Made by a program: the position numbers and the translations under genes. From contig CAVLGW020000003.1 of the NCBI GenBank assembly GCA_963669155.1, positions 327,501 to 391,500 on the forward strand: DNA of 64,000 bases, read 5' to 3'. The notes below the pieces were generated by a model. The model made no database searches and was not told the DNA's origin. It saw nothing but the letters and a program-made list of their open reading frames with translations. Shown piece after piece: positions 23,701 through 37,200 of the stretch. The stretch's first letter is position 1. Each line of letters starts with the position of its first letter. Origin of the DNA: Arbacia lixula (Eukaryota; Echinodermata; Echinoidea; Arbacioida; Arbaciidae).

Positions 23701-26700
23701 AGAGCTTGTGAAGTAAAAAGGCCCCAGATAAAGTACAGTGATGTGGATATTAACACAAATAAGAAATGATAACGACGGATCAGCCTCAAGGTATACCCTT
23801 GATGATGCAGATTATAATATGACATCAACCTTTAGCAATGTTCACTGGCTTGTCCTAACTAAATAACCAACAATATGACACTAAACTTTTAAGCTTTAAC
23901 TGACTCGCCCTAGCTACCTAAATGTAAACATGGAACCAAACTTTTGGCAAAACTGGGGCTTAAACTGGCTTTCCTTACTATTGAATAAGGACATTAATAT
24001 GACACTTAAATTTTAGTAATATTAAGTGGCTTGCCCTATATGTATGGCAATAACCTTTTGGCTATGTTAATTAGTTTTCCCTAACCTAGCAGCAATGTTA
24101 AGTGTCATGCACTAATTAACTAAACATATGAAACCTTCAGCAATGTTAACTGGTTTTCCCTAAATAACTAAATTATATGTATGACACTAACCTTCAGCAA
24201 TGATGTCCGGCTTGCCCTCACTAACTAAAGATTATTTTCTGAAACTTATTTTTTGGCAATGTTTACTAGCTTTTTCTAACTTACTAAACATATAAATGAT
24301 AATACCTTTGGGCAATGTTAACGGGCGTGCCTTCCTTAATGCCCTTTGTTCGTATGTCAAACTTGGGTTCATCAGCAGCAGCTTTGCTCACGGTGATCGT
24401 GGTCGAATCAGATAAATCTTGAACCGTGGTCGTCTGTAGCCTCCAGACGTAGTCCGCCCCCTCCTCTAGGAGATCGGCCGGGATCGTCAACAACGGGCTG
24501 AACTCGTCTGATTACAAACGAAGTCATGGACGACACAATATTAGCATAGGTTCCATTCAACTAATTCTGGATGAATGCTTTTTTTGAACAAAGCTGATAA
24601 CTATTTGGCTTTTGAAATTTTCTTGATTCGATGTTTATTATAAAAGTTAATCGGAACATACATTCCAGTATGAATGACACAAGCATCAGAACATACAATC
24701 TATGTTCCACTTTGAAAAGTCAAATTCTTTTTGTGTAAATATCTCGTTATAATTAACGACATATGAGTTAAGATTTCCAAACACACGAAAGGGAATTGTG
24801 GGAATCGAACAGGGAAGTATTTAAGTGTATTCAGTTTACAGATAAATGTCACATGTGGCACACCAAGGGATAATATCATATATATATATATGAGCTATAG
24901 CTTACCATCAAATAATTGATTCTGTGAAGTTTTGAGACATTATATAATCACTGCGAATGATCCAAATGCTCATTTTTTTATAAAAAAAATCTTAGGCAGG
25001 CTTAAGAAATTAAAAACTTTATGCACCAAAAAAGTATACATACCATTTGTTTTTGTTTTTCTAGGAATGTTTAACTTTTAATGAAGGGGGATTCATACGT
25101 AAGCCACGAGAGATTTTAATATGCCCGATGAAAGCTGCTTATTGAATTTGATGTGCAAAATTATAGTACAGAATGCGTCAATGTTTGTTGCTATCTTCGT
25201 CAGATAGTTTTGTCAAATTTCATCTTGAAATACGGTCCTGAGAATGTTAAGGCCTTTTGGGTATGAAGAGTTCGCTTTTTTCAAAATGAATACGAAAACA
25301 AAATCGTTCCGCCACAAGCAAAAGCTTTTAAAATTCTTGCTCACCTTGCAATTTTATGTATGATACCCCAAGGAACTAGCTTATGCTAAATATGATCATA
25401 AATTACCTTCCATTATTCTCGCTATTTATGAAAAAATGTACGATTTTGATATCAACTGGCTAAAAATAGTGCACATTTCCTGATTGATTACAAATTCCTT
25501 TTTATCATTAGTTGGACGAAATGTAACTATTAAGAGAAAACAAGGCAACTAGTGAATAATATAGCACAGTTTGTAGTTTCTCTTACCGTTGGCTTCCCCG
25601 ATTGCGATCGCGATTGGGCTATCGGGAGCAGCAGCGCTCTGGGGTTCCTGCAGCGCCCATTTGAACTTTAATCCCCGGGCACCTCCCCCTCCCGATGTTC
25701 GTCCGGAGAGCTTCATAGAGCTGCAGACAGGGATGGTTGTACTCCCTTCTATCCGAGCCGTAGGGGTGACGGGGTCGTTCGGCGCCAGGACCTCGATGCT
25801 CCCGCTAGCGTTCATCGAATACTCCTGTCTCAAGGATGCAATCCCCTCCGATAAAAGGGTCAGACTTTTTCCTGGGGAAATAATACAAATACAGGTTTAG
25901 AACTCAGGGATCCTATCCCCTCCGATATAATAATAAGACTTTTTCCTGGGGAAAATATAAAGATACGGGTTTAGAACTCAGGGATCCTATCTCGTCCGAT
26001 ATAGTGGTAAGACTTTTTTCCAGGGGAAAATATAAAGATAAAGGCTTAGAACTCAGGGATGCTATCCCCTCTGGTAAAAGGGTAAGATTTTTTCCTGTGG
26101 GAAATATAAAGGTAAAGGTTTAGAACTCAGGGATCCTATCCCCTCCTGTAATAGGGTAAAACGTTTTCCTGGGAAAATAATACATATTTAGAACACTGCC
26201 TGCCTTTCGGAGGCTGTCCCCTTTCGGTAAAAATGAAATACCTTTTCCTTGGAAAAATAATAAAGATACAGATTGAGATCACCGCCTGCTTCATGAATGC
26301 TATCCACTCCGGTAAAAGAGTAATACTTTTTCCTGGGGAAAATAATAAAGATACAAGTTAAAATCACTGCCTGCGTCAGGGATGGTAACCCCTTTGGTAA
26401 GAGGGTATTCACCGGAAAAAACAAACAAACATAAAGATACATGCTTAAAACATTATGTCTCATGCAGTTAATCATGCAAAGAAAAATGAGCTCAAGGGAG
26501 GAAAGAAATATGGTCTTCATACGCAGTTGGTCTTTACGTACAGGTTACTGAAGTACAGTTATCAGTGAAAAAACATTGTTTGAAGGAAAACAGAAAACTT
26601 GGCCTCTCTAGGCAGTTTGGGTTTCAAGTGGTGAAAGAAAATGGATTCCGCGGATATTGGACAAAGAAAAAGTGATACAAAGAAAATAAGGCAGACAAAA

Positions 26701-29700
26701 AAAGTAAAATACCGAGACATGGCTAAAAAAAAAAAAACACGTTTAAAGAAGGCATAGAAATGCAGCCACTCTAAAGGGAAGACTAAAAGGGAAAATACGA
26801 ATTGCAAAGAATTCAACGTTGCATAACACATTAGAATCGGATGAATACATCTACGGGTTCATGTGAAAAAAATATTTTAAGTACATTTTCCAAATGCACA
26901 TATGAATTACTAATTATCATTTCTGTTGTAGTGGTTTATTTAACGTTAAGCGGACCAGAGCGCACAGCGGTCTCCAGTCTGTAGGCTATAGGTTACCGAC
27001 AAACTAACCCCAGACCTGCTCAAAATCTACTAATCGCTATAATTTCGCTTAAAATTGGTTCCTATCTTTATAATTGGGAGGGAAGTTCTAATACAGTGTA
27101 TTCTTCCATTTCCGTGGTTTTTACAATTATGGAACCTGCAAAAGAGACATCCTGTTTTAATGAAAAGAAAATAATGTTAACATAAAGAAGACTTCTTTGT
27201 TTGTGCAAAATAAATGACCCACCTTGGTGAAGACTAGTTGTCGATTCCAGCTGTATCACTAGCTCCTTGCTTTTTCTCCATCGACAGGTGGCGCCCTCAC
27301 CTAGAATCTGAATAGTCCATCTGTCGAAGATTGCCGAACAGTTCCCGAGACTTACGAAGGAGACCGGGGTATCGAAAAACACGTCCACGGAATCAGCTTT
27401 TGGAAATACAAGAAAATAGAGGGGGTAGCTCATCCATGTTAAAACAAGGGATTACAATTGAATAGATTACAGTCATAATTTTACCGTGATCATGTATCCA
27501 GTAGTTTAAACCATTGCTGTCTGTTTGCGAGTGAATGTTCATATCACAAAAGTGCACTCCAGTCACGGGTGAAATTTCGTTACTTACATACTCGTGTTTG
27601 CATGAGTGGTGCGTGCCATGAGTGTATTTCACACCAGTGAAATACAGACATCTCATACGGCACAATTGTGTCTGGCACAGAAAGGGTTCGAGTATAGTTA
27701 TCCACGATTAATGAAAGGCCAGTGGCATTCGTTAAGGATTATAGGAATACAGTAAAACTTGTGTAAAACTACCACAATTATCAATTTTTTACACTGCTCT
27801 CAATGAAAGTACCACGTACACACGGCCAATATGACTACAAAGATAGCAATAATGTCTTATTTGAGTTGTCTATATATCCAGCTGTCAGTGTATTTATACA
27901 TCCCTCCAGATACGACACGATCCGGTCAGTCATGTGACGCTGCGACTCACCACATTGTAGTACCCGATCACGGGATGTGTACAATTCCGTGACGTCATAT
28001 TCGAGTCGCAGGTCCTAACAATTGCAGAATCGTAGCACAATCGTTTCGTCTGTTGTGGTCTTTACCTTTTTACTCTTTGTATGCTACAGAAAATGATGCT
28101 CTATTGGATTTGAGTGTAAAGATGATGACCAACCCTGTAATGGGCACGCTAAGGGTTAATGTAATGCCATATTGCAGGGTTTATTGTGACATAAGGACTT
28201 ACATGTATCACTGAGTCGTGCGCTCGTGAGAACCGGTGCAGCGGCGAAGACCGTATAGTTGAAGCATTTTCCTTGGGGGGCGTCCGGGGTGCGAAGCGGC
28301 GTGGATCCGTCGGCTGAGGGGCAGAAGCTGAACCTATGAGACGTGTCGTCACAGAGTTTGGCCTCGATGTGGATTGCCCGGTCCTCCAGGTATGTAGATA
28401 TGATTTCCAGGTCACCGGACCTAATAAGCTGCTTCATGTGTGCTGTAAACATACACGGATGCTGATTGGTTAATATCAGATCTGAGACCCGTCTTATAAA
28501 GGGTTTGCTATTCTCCATATGCAAAGTTTTTATTGACTTTCACATTTCTTTTTATAACACTTCAAAGAACTACAATCATACAGGAATAAAAAAAAAACAA
28601 TAATCATACACGAATCATTGTAATAATTAAAGAAACAATCAAATAAACAAACATACCTGATGTAAAAGCTAAAACAATCAGTCTTTATGGTTGGTCTAAA
28701 TTGTACTAGTTTCTTAATACAATCACGAAAAATTAAAATCACTTTTCAATAGGGGATCATTTCCTTTAGTGCATAATTTCTTTGTGTTTTTGTTTAGCAA
28801 TTGCGAACTTTATATGACTGATTCTGCAATTGGAAGCTTCAAAAGCTAATAAAATAACTGCTAACTTCTTACATTTCTGAATATAAATGTATTTAAGACG
28901 AGCTTTTGTTGACAGAATTGGTATAAAGCTAGTTGTCAGATATGAGGATCGACTTGGGAAAAGAGTGATGTTTGGATCCATAGGTAAACATTATGCAGGC
29001 GCCCATCTTGCATTCACTCCTCTTAATGAATAGCCCTAACCCTAACCGTATCCCTAACCCCGCTCGTAGATTGCTGAATATTCATGAGTAGATTGATGCA
29101 TATTAATAAGTTGATGCAGGATCCGCCCCCGCATCCCGTAGAAATTTCGTCTGTAATGCCCTGCGCAGCGACACTTACTTTAACTGCAGTCATGTTCACT
29201 TCCGGATCATACACTAATACACAAGACCGTACGCGGACATGACTGCAGCACAAATCTGTGCATTGGTGGTACCCTTCATATGTAAGAAAAATGTGTAGTG
29301 TGCGGCTGCATCGTTTAGAATTAATCATTAGTGAAAACAAAAAGCATTCCATGATAGAGCATACATTTCTGCACAAGAAAAATTGATTTCTGGTATTGAG
29401 TGATATGTACTACTTTAGAATGCATATTCTTAAGCATTAAATCCTGAAATTGGCAGCGCACTGAAAATTCTAAGATCTCCAAAAAAGTTATGCCAAATCA
29501 AAAGGCAAGTACTTATCGGTTTTGCTCTCAATAGGCCTTCATTCAGGGCTATGTTGCATATATGTTTTTAATTATTGTAACTTACCATCAATGGTAACTT
29601 CCATGGTAGCATGTACAATAATGAAAGCTCATTGGCTGCTGCCATGGTAGTTACCATTGATGGTAAGTTAAAGTAATTGAAAACCTATATGCAACATGGA

Positions 29701-32700
29701 AAATAAAAAGAAAAGAAAGAAGAACATACCATCTTGCACTTCATCAAATACAAGCGAGAAGTCTTCGGTGCTCAGCTCAGTGAAATCCATCAGCTCTAGG
29801 ATCTCTTCTCCCTCGAGCCCGGCTCCTTCCGTTTCCGGCCCCTCCTCTACATCTGTACTGCTACCGTAGTCGGCGCCTTCCGGGATGACGAACGATAAGG
29901 TAAACTGGGTGCAGTCCGTATTCGGTGACATCGCTGTTGAACCTTCGGTAAGACGCAGGTCTGGGACCTTGTAACCTTTCAGGGGAAAAAGTGAGATCTC
30001 ATTTTAAGTACTAAGAAGACCGCATTGGAATACAGTGAAAGGCCATTCAAAGGAGACACTGGATGTGGCAGTCGTTGGCGCATCTTACTTTATAATAGGC
30101 CTCAATTAGAAACATTTCCCATGGAAAAGCAAAATATATTCTTTATGAGCAGTTGGTCTTTCTGAACAGGTTGTTTATAAAAACAGATTTCAATGTCGTG
30201 TTAAATTTAACTGAAACACATTTTTATGATTCGAGATGGTAGTTATTCTAGATCTTTTCTCATAATATTCATAAATGTGAGTAAATCCGTATTACTAAGG
30301 TCCACTTACATACACAGTCACCCCATCCCCTTCCACACACACACACACACAAAAACACATACACAAGCACACACACGTATACATTCACACAAAACGCAGT
30401 TCATTATGCCGCAAAAATCAAAATAAACGATTAACTAAAAGATATTTTCAAAAGGCATATCCATATCTTCTTATCGCAAACTTGTCATTTCAACCACGAT
30501 AAATGTAATATTATGAGTTATATTTGCTTTATCATCTCGGCAGCTTTATATCTCGAACCGAGTGATGAACGTTGAGATATCAAAGTAAAATCCGTATGAG
30601 AAAGACCGTCAATAGGATACCAGAGCCCCAGTGTTGCATAACACTTACCGGTAAATGTTACTCTACCATTAACCCTTGTGTGCCACACAAAATTGTGCTT
30701 TGTTGGATTTGGGTGGATTGTGAATGAATGCACATGTGGGGACGCAACGAGTAAATGGTAAATACCATAGCAACACCGCACGACACCAATCAAATGAAAT
30801 CTCTCCCTAGAAGTTGCCATTGATTGCCAAGTTACCATCAATGGTAAGTTTTGTGTGTAACAGGCCTAAGATTACCAGATGGTATTGATATTCAGTTTTT
30901 TTTTTATAATGGTTCCATTAAGAAACATTTCTCAAGGAAAACAACAAACGTTGTATTTATATACATGTTGTCTTGCACTGCAGGCGGACGCTAAAGAAGG
31001 TGTTACTGTATGACAGACGGACTTGAAATAGCTCAAGATTTCATCATTCACACAAAACTTGAAAACTTTTTAAAAACTATTTAAAAGCGATATGTGAGCC
31101 AGAACGATACACATATCCTTTTGTGTTGCAATTATTGTAACTTACCATCAAAGGTAACTACCATATCAACATCCAATGAACACTCACTGTTGCACCTGTT
31201 GCTGTGGTGGCTACCATTGATGGGAAGTTACGATAATCGAAAACCTATATCCAACATAACTCGAGACGGGTTTAACTATTTCCTGTGCCTCATTAACGAT
31301 TAAGGCATTATTGTACCGGAACACCCAGACAGCAGCGCTATAAACGTAATCGAAGAGATAAAGATTTAACTTTCTTGAAATGATTATCATTATACTACTG
31401 TATACTTTTATTATATGACACATAGATTGATCCCTGTCATTCGACTGGTTGTTTGATATCGATCACTCAGGCCATTAGAAATTACGTCACCAACCGTGCA
31501 TTTTGCATCCATTCATAGTGTAATTTTGGATCCTACGATAGTGTCCATTGCACGCTCGCCGAGACCACCAGTACTCGCGTGTATCGTGTATGCGAACCGC
31601 GACTGCTTAGTCGATGTAGTTGTGATTATGCATATCGAGCTAATTTGCCTATAACCTCTCGCAAAAAAAAATACAATGGACAAACCTATAGAGCAGTACC
31701 AGGCCTGGATGATAAAGATTTAACACATTAGGGTCCCGTAACATAAAGGTTTGCGATCAATCGCAAAATGGCAATAGTTATTAAATGAACATCATTGTTG
31801 CATGCGCTCTTTGTTCAAATGACTGACCAATGACCAATCAGGGCCACGTAACATAAAGATTTGCGATCAATCGCAAAATAGCAATGGCCACACAAAATAG
31901 CAACACAATTGTTACATGCGCTTTTTGTTCAAATGACTGACCAACTAATGAGAACTTGTTTGATGGCAAACCTATATGTTATGGGGTCCAGGATTGTGTG
32001 TGACCCAGGATGGGCTAACCCTTTTTATATTATTAGTACATTATTTCACGTGTAATGCATACAAAAACCCATAGAGCAGCACTCGGTCTACCAGCTCAAG
32101 AGTTAACGGTTTGTACGCCAGCTAACCCGCTGCGCTATGGGATTTGTGTGTATTACTTGTGCAAAGAGAGAGGATCATGTTGCATACAAAGGGTTAACAT
32201 TATCGTGAGGAATCATGATTGGTTGATCAAACATCACTCCTTCCTCGAGTTGACAATATCACGGCCATGGACACCGAGTCAACTACTTATGAAGCCATCA
32301 TCGGCGTCCCCGCACAGAAGAGACACAAAAGAGTATTCATAAAAATGAGTCTGTTTTTCCCGCGCAAACACGCACCGGATATTGGAGACAACGGCGCATT
32401 GGGGATGCTATAGAAGACTTGAAAACGATGGATACGTATTGTAACAACAGACAGGAAGCTAATAATATATGCGGTTTCAGCCCTCATCCCTCGCTAACAT
32501 GCTACAAGGTTAACTGATATACATTATTACCTTACACAAATGACTCACACACATACTATTTTTATATAGATTGATGAAGAGCTTTGGATATTATGATGTT
32601 TAAGCACACCCCCCCCCCCCCGCCCTTCCTCCATACACACAAAAATACACACACATACACACACACACGCACACACACAGACAGACACACACAAACATAA

Positions 32701-33401
32701 TCGTGTACCTCCTACCAGCTACCCATTTATAATCCTGGGTGGAGAGCAGCAATGTGGATAAAGTATCTTGCAGACGGATAAGCATCATGGGCGGTATTGA
32801 ACCTGGGACCTTGAGATCTTCAGGCACACTTCACAACCACTACACCACGACACCTCCACACAACACTGTAGGTGCTTAGAGTGGGTGGAATTGAACCTGG
32901 GACCTTGAGATCTTCAGTCAAATTTCAGAACCACTAGAACAGACACCACCATATTTGATGTTGCTTTCATTGAGCTCCGTCATTAACTCATTAACTCATA
33001 AGTGCTTTTGGTACATCTTCTTAAAAATGATACGGATAATATCCATAATACAGAAACAGAAAGGGTTAACTGATCATTTGGCTTTAAAATTGGCAGCATT
33101 ATTGTATTAAAATCAGTTCTGTACTCTAAAGCGAAGCGTACAATGTTCTTAAAACATCTGAAAATCTAGTTATCATTTGACACCATAATTCGCTTGGAGA
33201 GATCATTACGAAGATAAGATAATGTATATCAAACAACAAAAACAACTGGATTCATGTTGTGTAGATATTTTTGTTATTTCATATATGATGTATTTTTCAG
33301 TATGTACTAATACTAAATATCAAAAATTACAGCCCAAACCAAGCATATATGATAATTTGTCGCGAACTGGATAAGACCTACATATCGTTTAAGTTTTTTT
33401 T

Positions 33402-33454
<53 letters not shown>

Positions 33455-34042
33455 TGTGTGCGTGTGTTGATGTGGGCAGTGGTAGGTTGCGGTTATGCCA
33501 GCAATCCACCAACCACCAACCATATTCTACGACTGTGTGCCAAATGGAACACCGCCAACGGACGCACACATCGACAGGCGTCCATTTTGATCGCTCTGTT
33601 TACCCGTTTCCATAGCATTATTGGATTGGCCAATATTGACTTGGCCGTCATAATTCGTCACGATGCAGTACAGCAATTAAGTATCTCTATGATTGGGCGG
33701 GATGGCGCCTGCGAGTCACATCAGGAATCACGTTCTGTTCTTCATATTTTTTTATTCTTCTCTCGATTCTCGTCTTTTAAATTCATCTATATTTCTCCTA
33801 TTTTTGTCTTGTTCTCTTATTTCTTCTCTAGTTCTTCTCTTTTTGCGTTCTCCTTTCTCTGTATATTGTACATATTCATTTTGTTTTCTCGCCTATATCC
33901 TCATTCTTTAAATCAGTTTTCATATCTTTCCTTTTCTCGTCTCCTCCTCCTCTTCCTTCTCCTCCTTCATGTCCTCCTTCCTCTTCTCCTCCTTCTTGTT
34001 CTTGTTCCTCCTCTTCTTCTTCTCCCCTTCTTCTTCTCCCCT

Positions 34043-34074
<32 letters not shown>

Positions 34075-34237
34075 TTCTTCTTCTTCTTCTTCTTCTTCTT
34101 CTTCTTCTTTCTTCTTCTTCTTCTCCTCCTTCTTCTTCTTCCTCTTCTTCTTCTTGTTCTTCTTCCCTTCTTATTCTTCCTCCTCCTCCTCTTCTTCTTC
34201 TTCTTCTTCTTCTTCTTCTTCTTCTTCTTCTTCTTCT

Positions 34238-34270
<33 letters not shown>

Positions 34271-37200
34271 GTTTCTTTTTTAAGAAGAGTTGGTGAATAT
34301 TACTCTGTGCCAATATATCCAGTTCTTCCACATTGATGAATCGGATACATGGCGTAACTGTAAAGCTGATATTTAACTGAGATTGTTTACCCTGCATTTT
34401 CAAAGAAGACTTGAATAAATCATAACAAAAAATAAAATACGTAGATCATGAACAAAAAAAGATACAGGCATACACAAATGTACATATCTTTTTCTATCCA
34501 CGTGCTTTTATCACGTACGAATGATACTATTTGTTAATCATGGCAATCTTGGTAGTAAATTTATGTCATGCCCTTTTTCCACCGTCCTGCCGATGATTAT
34601 TTGAGTAAAATGACAATATAAAGTAATACCTTCATTCATTTCTAAATTCATTATTCTCCCTCCCCTCCCCTTCTGTCTCATTGACTCTTAATTAATGCAA
34701 TTCACCAATAATTTGTCCAGCCTATTCATACTTAAAACAACATTACAACAAGAACAGAAAACAAAGAAGAATTGATGAAGCAGGATATGTAATGTCCTGT
34801 TAATGCACCAGATACGCAAAACAACTTAATGTCAGAACAGACAGACAGATAGAAAGATAGACATGTGTACATCTCTTTCCATTCACTTTATGCTCTGCTA
34901 TTTACCTGTGCGTACGAATGATAATATATGTTAGTCATGTCCTACCTGTAAAAGCACCAGCTACGCAGATCAGAAATATCAGGAGAGACAGACAGACAGA
35001 AAGACAGACGTGTACACATCCCTTACTATTTACGCTATGCTTTGTTCTTTACCTACTGTATTTGTTCGTCATGGCATTCTGTGTACTGTGACATAATGTT
35101 GTATTATGTCCTCCCTGTTAACTCAGGTACGCAGATCATATGCAGCAGGAGAGATACAGACAGACATTACATATCCTGCTTCATCATTTCTTTTTTGTTC
35201 TCTTTTCTTTTATTCTGTAACATCTAAGTACAAAAACGAAAAATTTTGTTTGCTCGTCATAACGACTTTTGAATGTTGTCATGTCTTGTATTATTTTGGG
35301 TGTATTCCTTTGTTATGCTTATTTGTAATGTTGTTTTACGGATGAACTGGCTGGACAGATTATTAGTAAATTTAATTAATTTAGAGTCAATGAAACAGAA
35401 TGGGAGGGGGAAGGGAATAATGTATATACAAATGGATCAACGTATAACTTTATATTGTCATTTTAATCAAATAATCATCGAGAGGACGGTGGAAAAAGTA
35501 TTGATTAAAAATTATAATACCATGAATACGTCCCATGCACTCATCTGATAATATGATTACTCACAAATATTGCGTGGTTTAGACTTAGTGATTGCGTAAA
35601 TATTTATTATTCACATTGTAAGTCCCAGCAACCTTCGCAACGCTATCTTTGTGAATACTGATAACAAATATATTTTTCCCACGTAGCCAGGAATAGCATT
35701 TGCAAAACTTTGTTTAAAAAAAAAGAGATCTCTGTCAGAATTTCTGCCCAGATCTCGAGTACCACATATAGGACGAAGTAAGCTTTGCCAATCGTAAAAG
35801 CCTAAACATAGTTTTGTGTTTATTCAGCTTAAAGGAGTAGTTCACCCTGACATTGATCTGGTTTAAATAACAGGAGAAACCTGATAAAACATATAAGTCA
35901 AGGTTTGACGGAAATCGGTGAAAGAAAAAAAATATTATTTAATTTTCAAGTTTTGATTTTGTGACGAAACGTGCGTTCCCCCCCCCCCCTCCCCCCACAA
36001 CCTCCCCTATTATGTTGTGTACAAAATCATTTCATAAATTGTTTTTGTTTTCACAACGGAATGATTTTTTTTTTGTACAGGTATGAGTGTAAAAACGTAT
36101 TTCTAATGATGTATCAAATGCAAAAGCATAAGGATGAAAATCTTTTTGAGAATATGCACATTTTCGAAAAAATGATACAACTTATGGGAGCACATTAACA
36201 AATAGAATCTCACACGTGACGTCACAAAATCAAAATTTAAAAATCAAATACCTTTCTTTTCCCTTGGCCGTTTTTCGTCAAACCTTCACTAATATGTTTC
36301 TTTCATGTGTCTCCTTTTATTGAAACAAGATTATTTTTTAGGGTGAAATATCCCTTTAACTCAATCTGTCGTTACCAGCCCTTCTATTGCTCCTTCCCTT
36401 TTTCGTGGCCATTCTATCTTTAATAAGACCTTTACATAATTTCGTCTGCAAAAAATGGTTCTACCAATGTTGGTCTTCTGATTTTATGCCATGATATCTA
36501 GAAATATTCGTATCATCCCACGAAAGACGAGGACATTTTTTTATTATGCTCGATGACCTTACAATTTCATGTCTCTTTTGTGTTTCTACCGCTTTAGTTG
36601 CACGTTCATTTTCTATTGGTCAAACTTACACGTCATTTTCTATGCGAAGATTTCGATTCCACCAACGCGCTTTTTTAAAGGATAACAACACATGCTTACA
36701 TCAATTTGGTAAAAAAAAAAAAAAACTAGGCGATTGTCATTCACACATCTGCAACAAGTCACACCTGACATCAAAAATTTTGTGTCGAAGTATCTCAAAC
36801 AAGAATCAAGATCTTAAAAGAGGCATCACCAGATCCTCCTAGCCTACCAGCCTCTCTCGCCTTCTCTTTCTTGTTCTTGATATACCTTTTCTCTCTATAG
36901 GAATTATACTTTTTTATTGCTCGCTTTGTCTTTCCACACACACACAGAACGCAAACCAAGATGCCTCTGAGCACTTACCAGTCGACGACATGTTGTGGTT
37001 TATGGGTATCAGAGAAGCCCCAAGCGTTCGATTATTGCTATTAGAGTCAGGTGTCGTCCTCTCATCCTCCGCTTCATCACCTAGAACCATTCTCTCCGTC
37101 ATGTCCGTGCGGCCCCCGCCATGCTCCCAATCTTCCTCTGTACGTAGGGGCATGTGTGTCTCCGTTTCCCGATGTTCTTCTGAATCCTCCATATGAGCTG

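Noticed and set aside
27068-27145. Possible extra exon after TTTTGCAG (SIIVKTTEMEEYTVLELPSQL)
   Set aside because: Runs into a stop with no donor before it, and exons 4 and 5 already join in phase across it.
29030-29060. Telomeric repeat
   Set aside because: Only two to three CCCTAA-like words; not an array.
33404-34403. Long ORFs of poly-Ser, Leu or Lys around 34 kb
   Set aside because: Products of the (GT)n and (CTT)n tracts; open in most frames and without any coding character outside the repeats.
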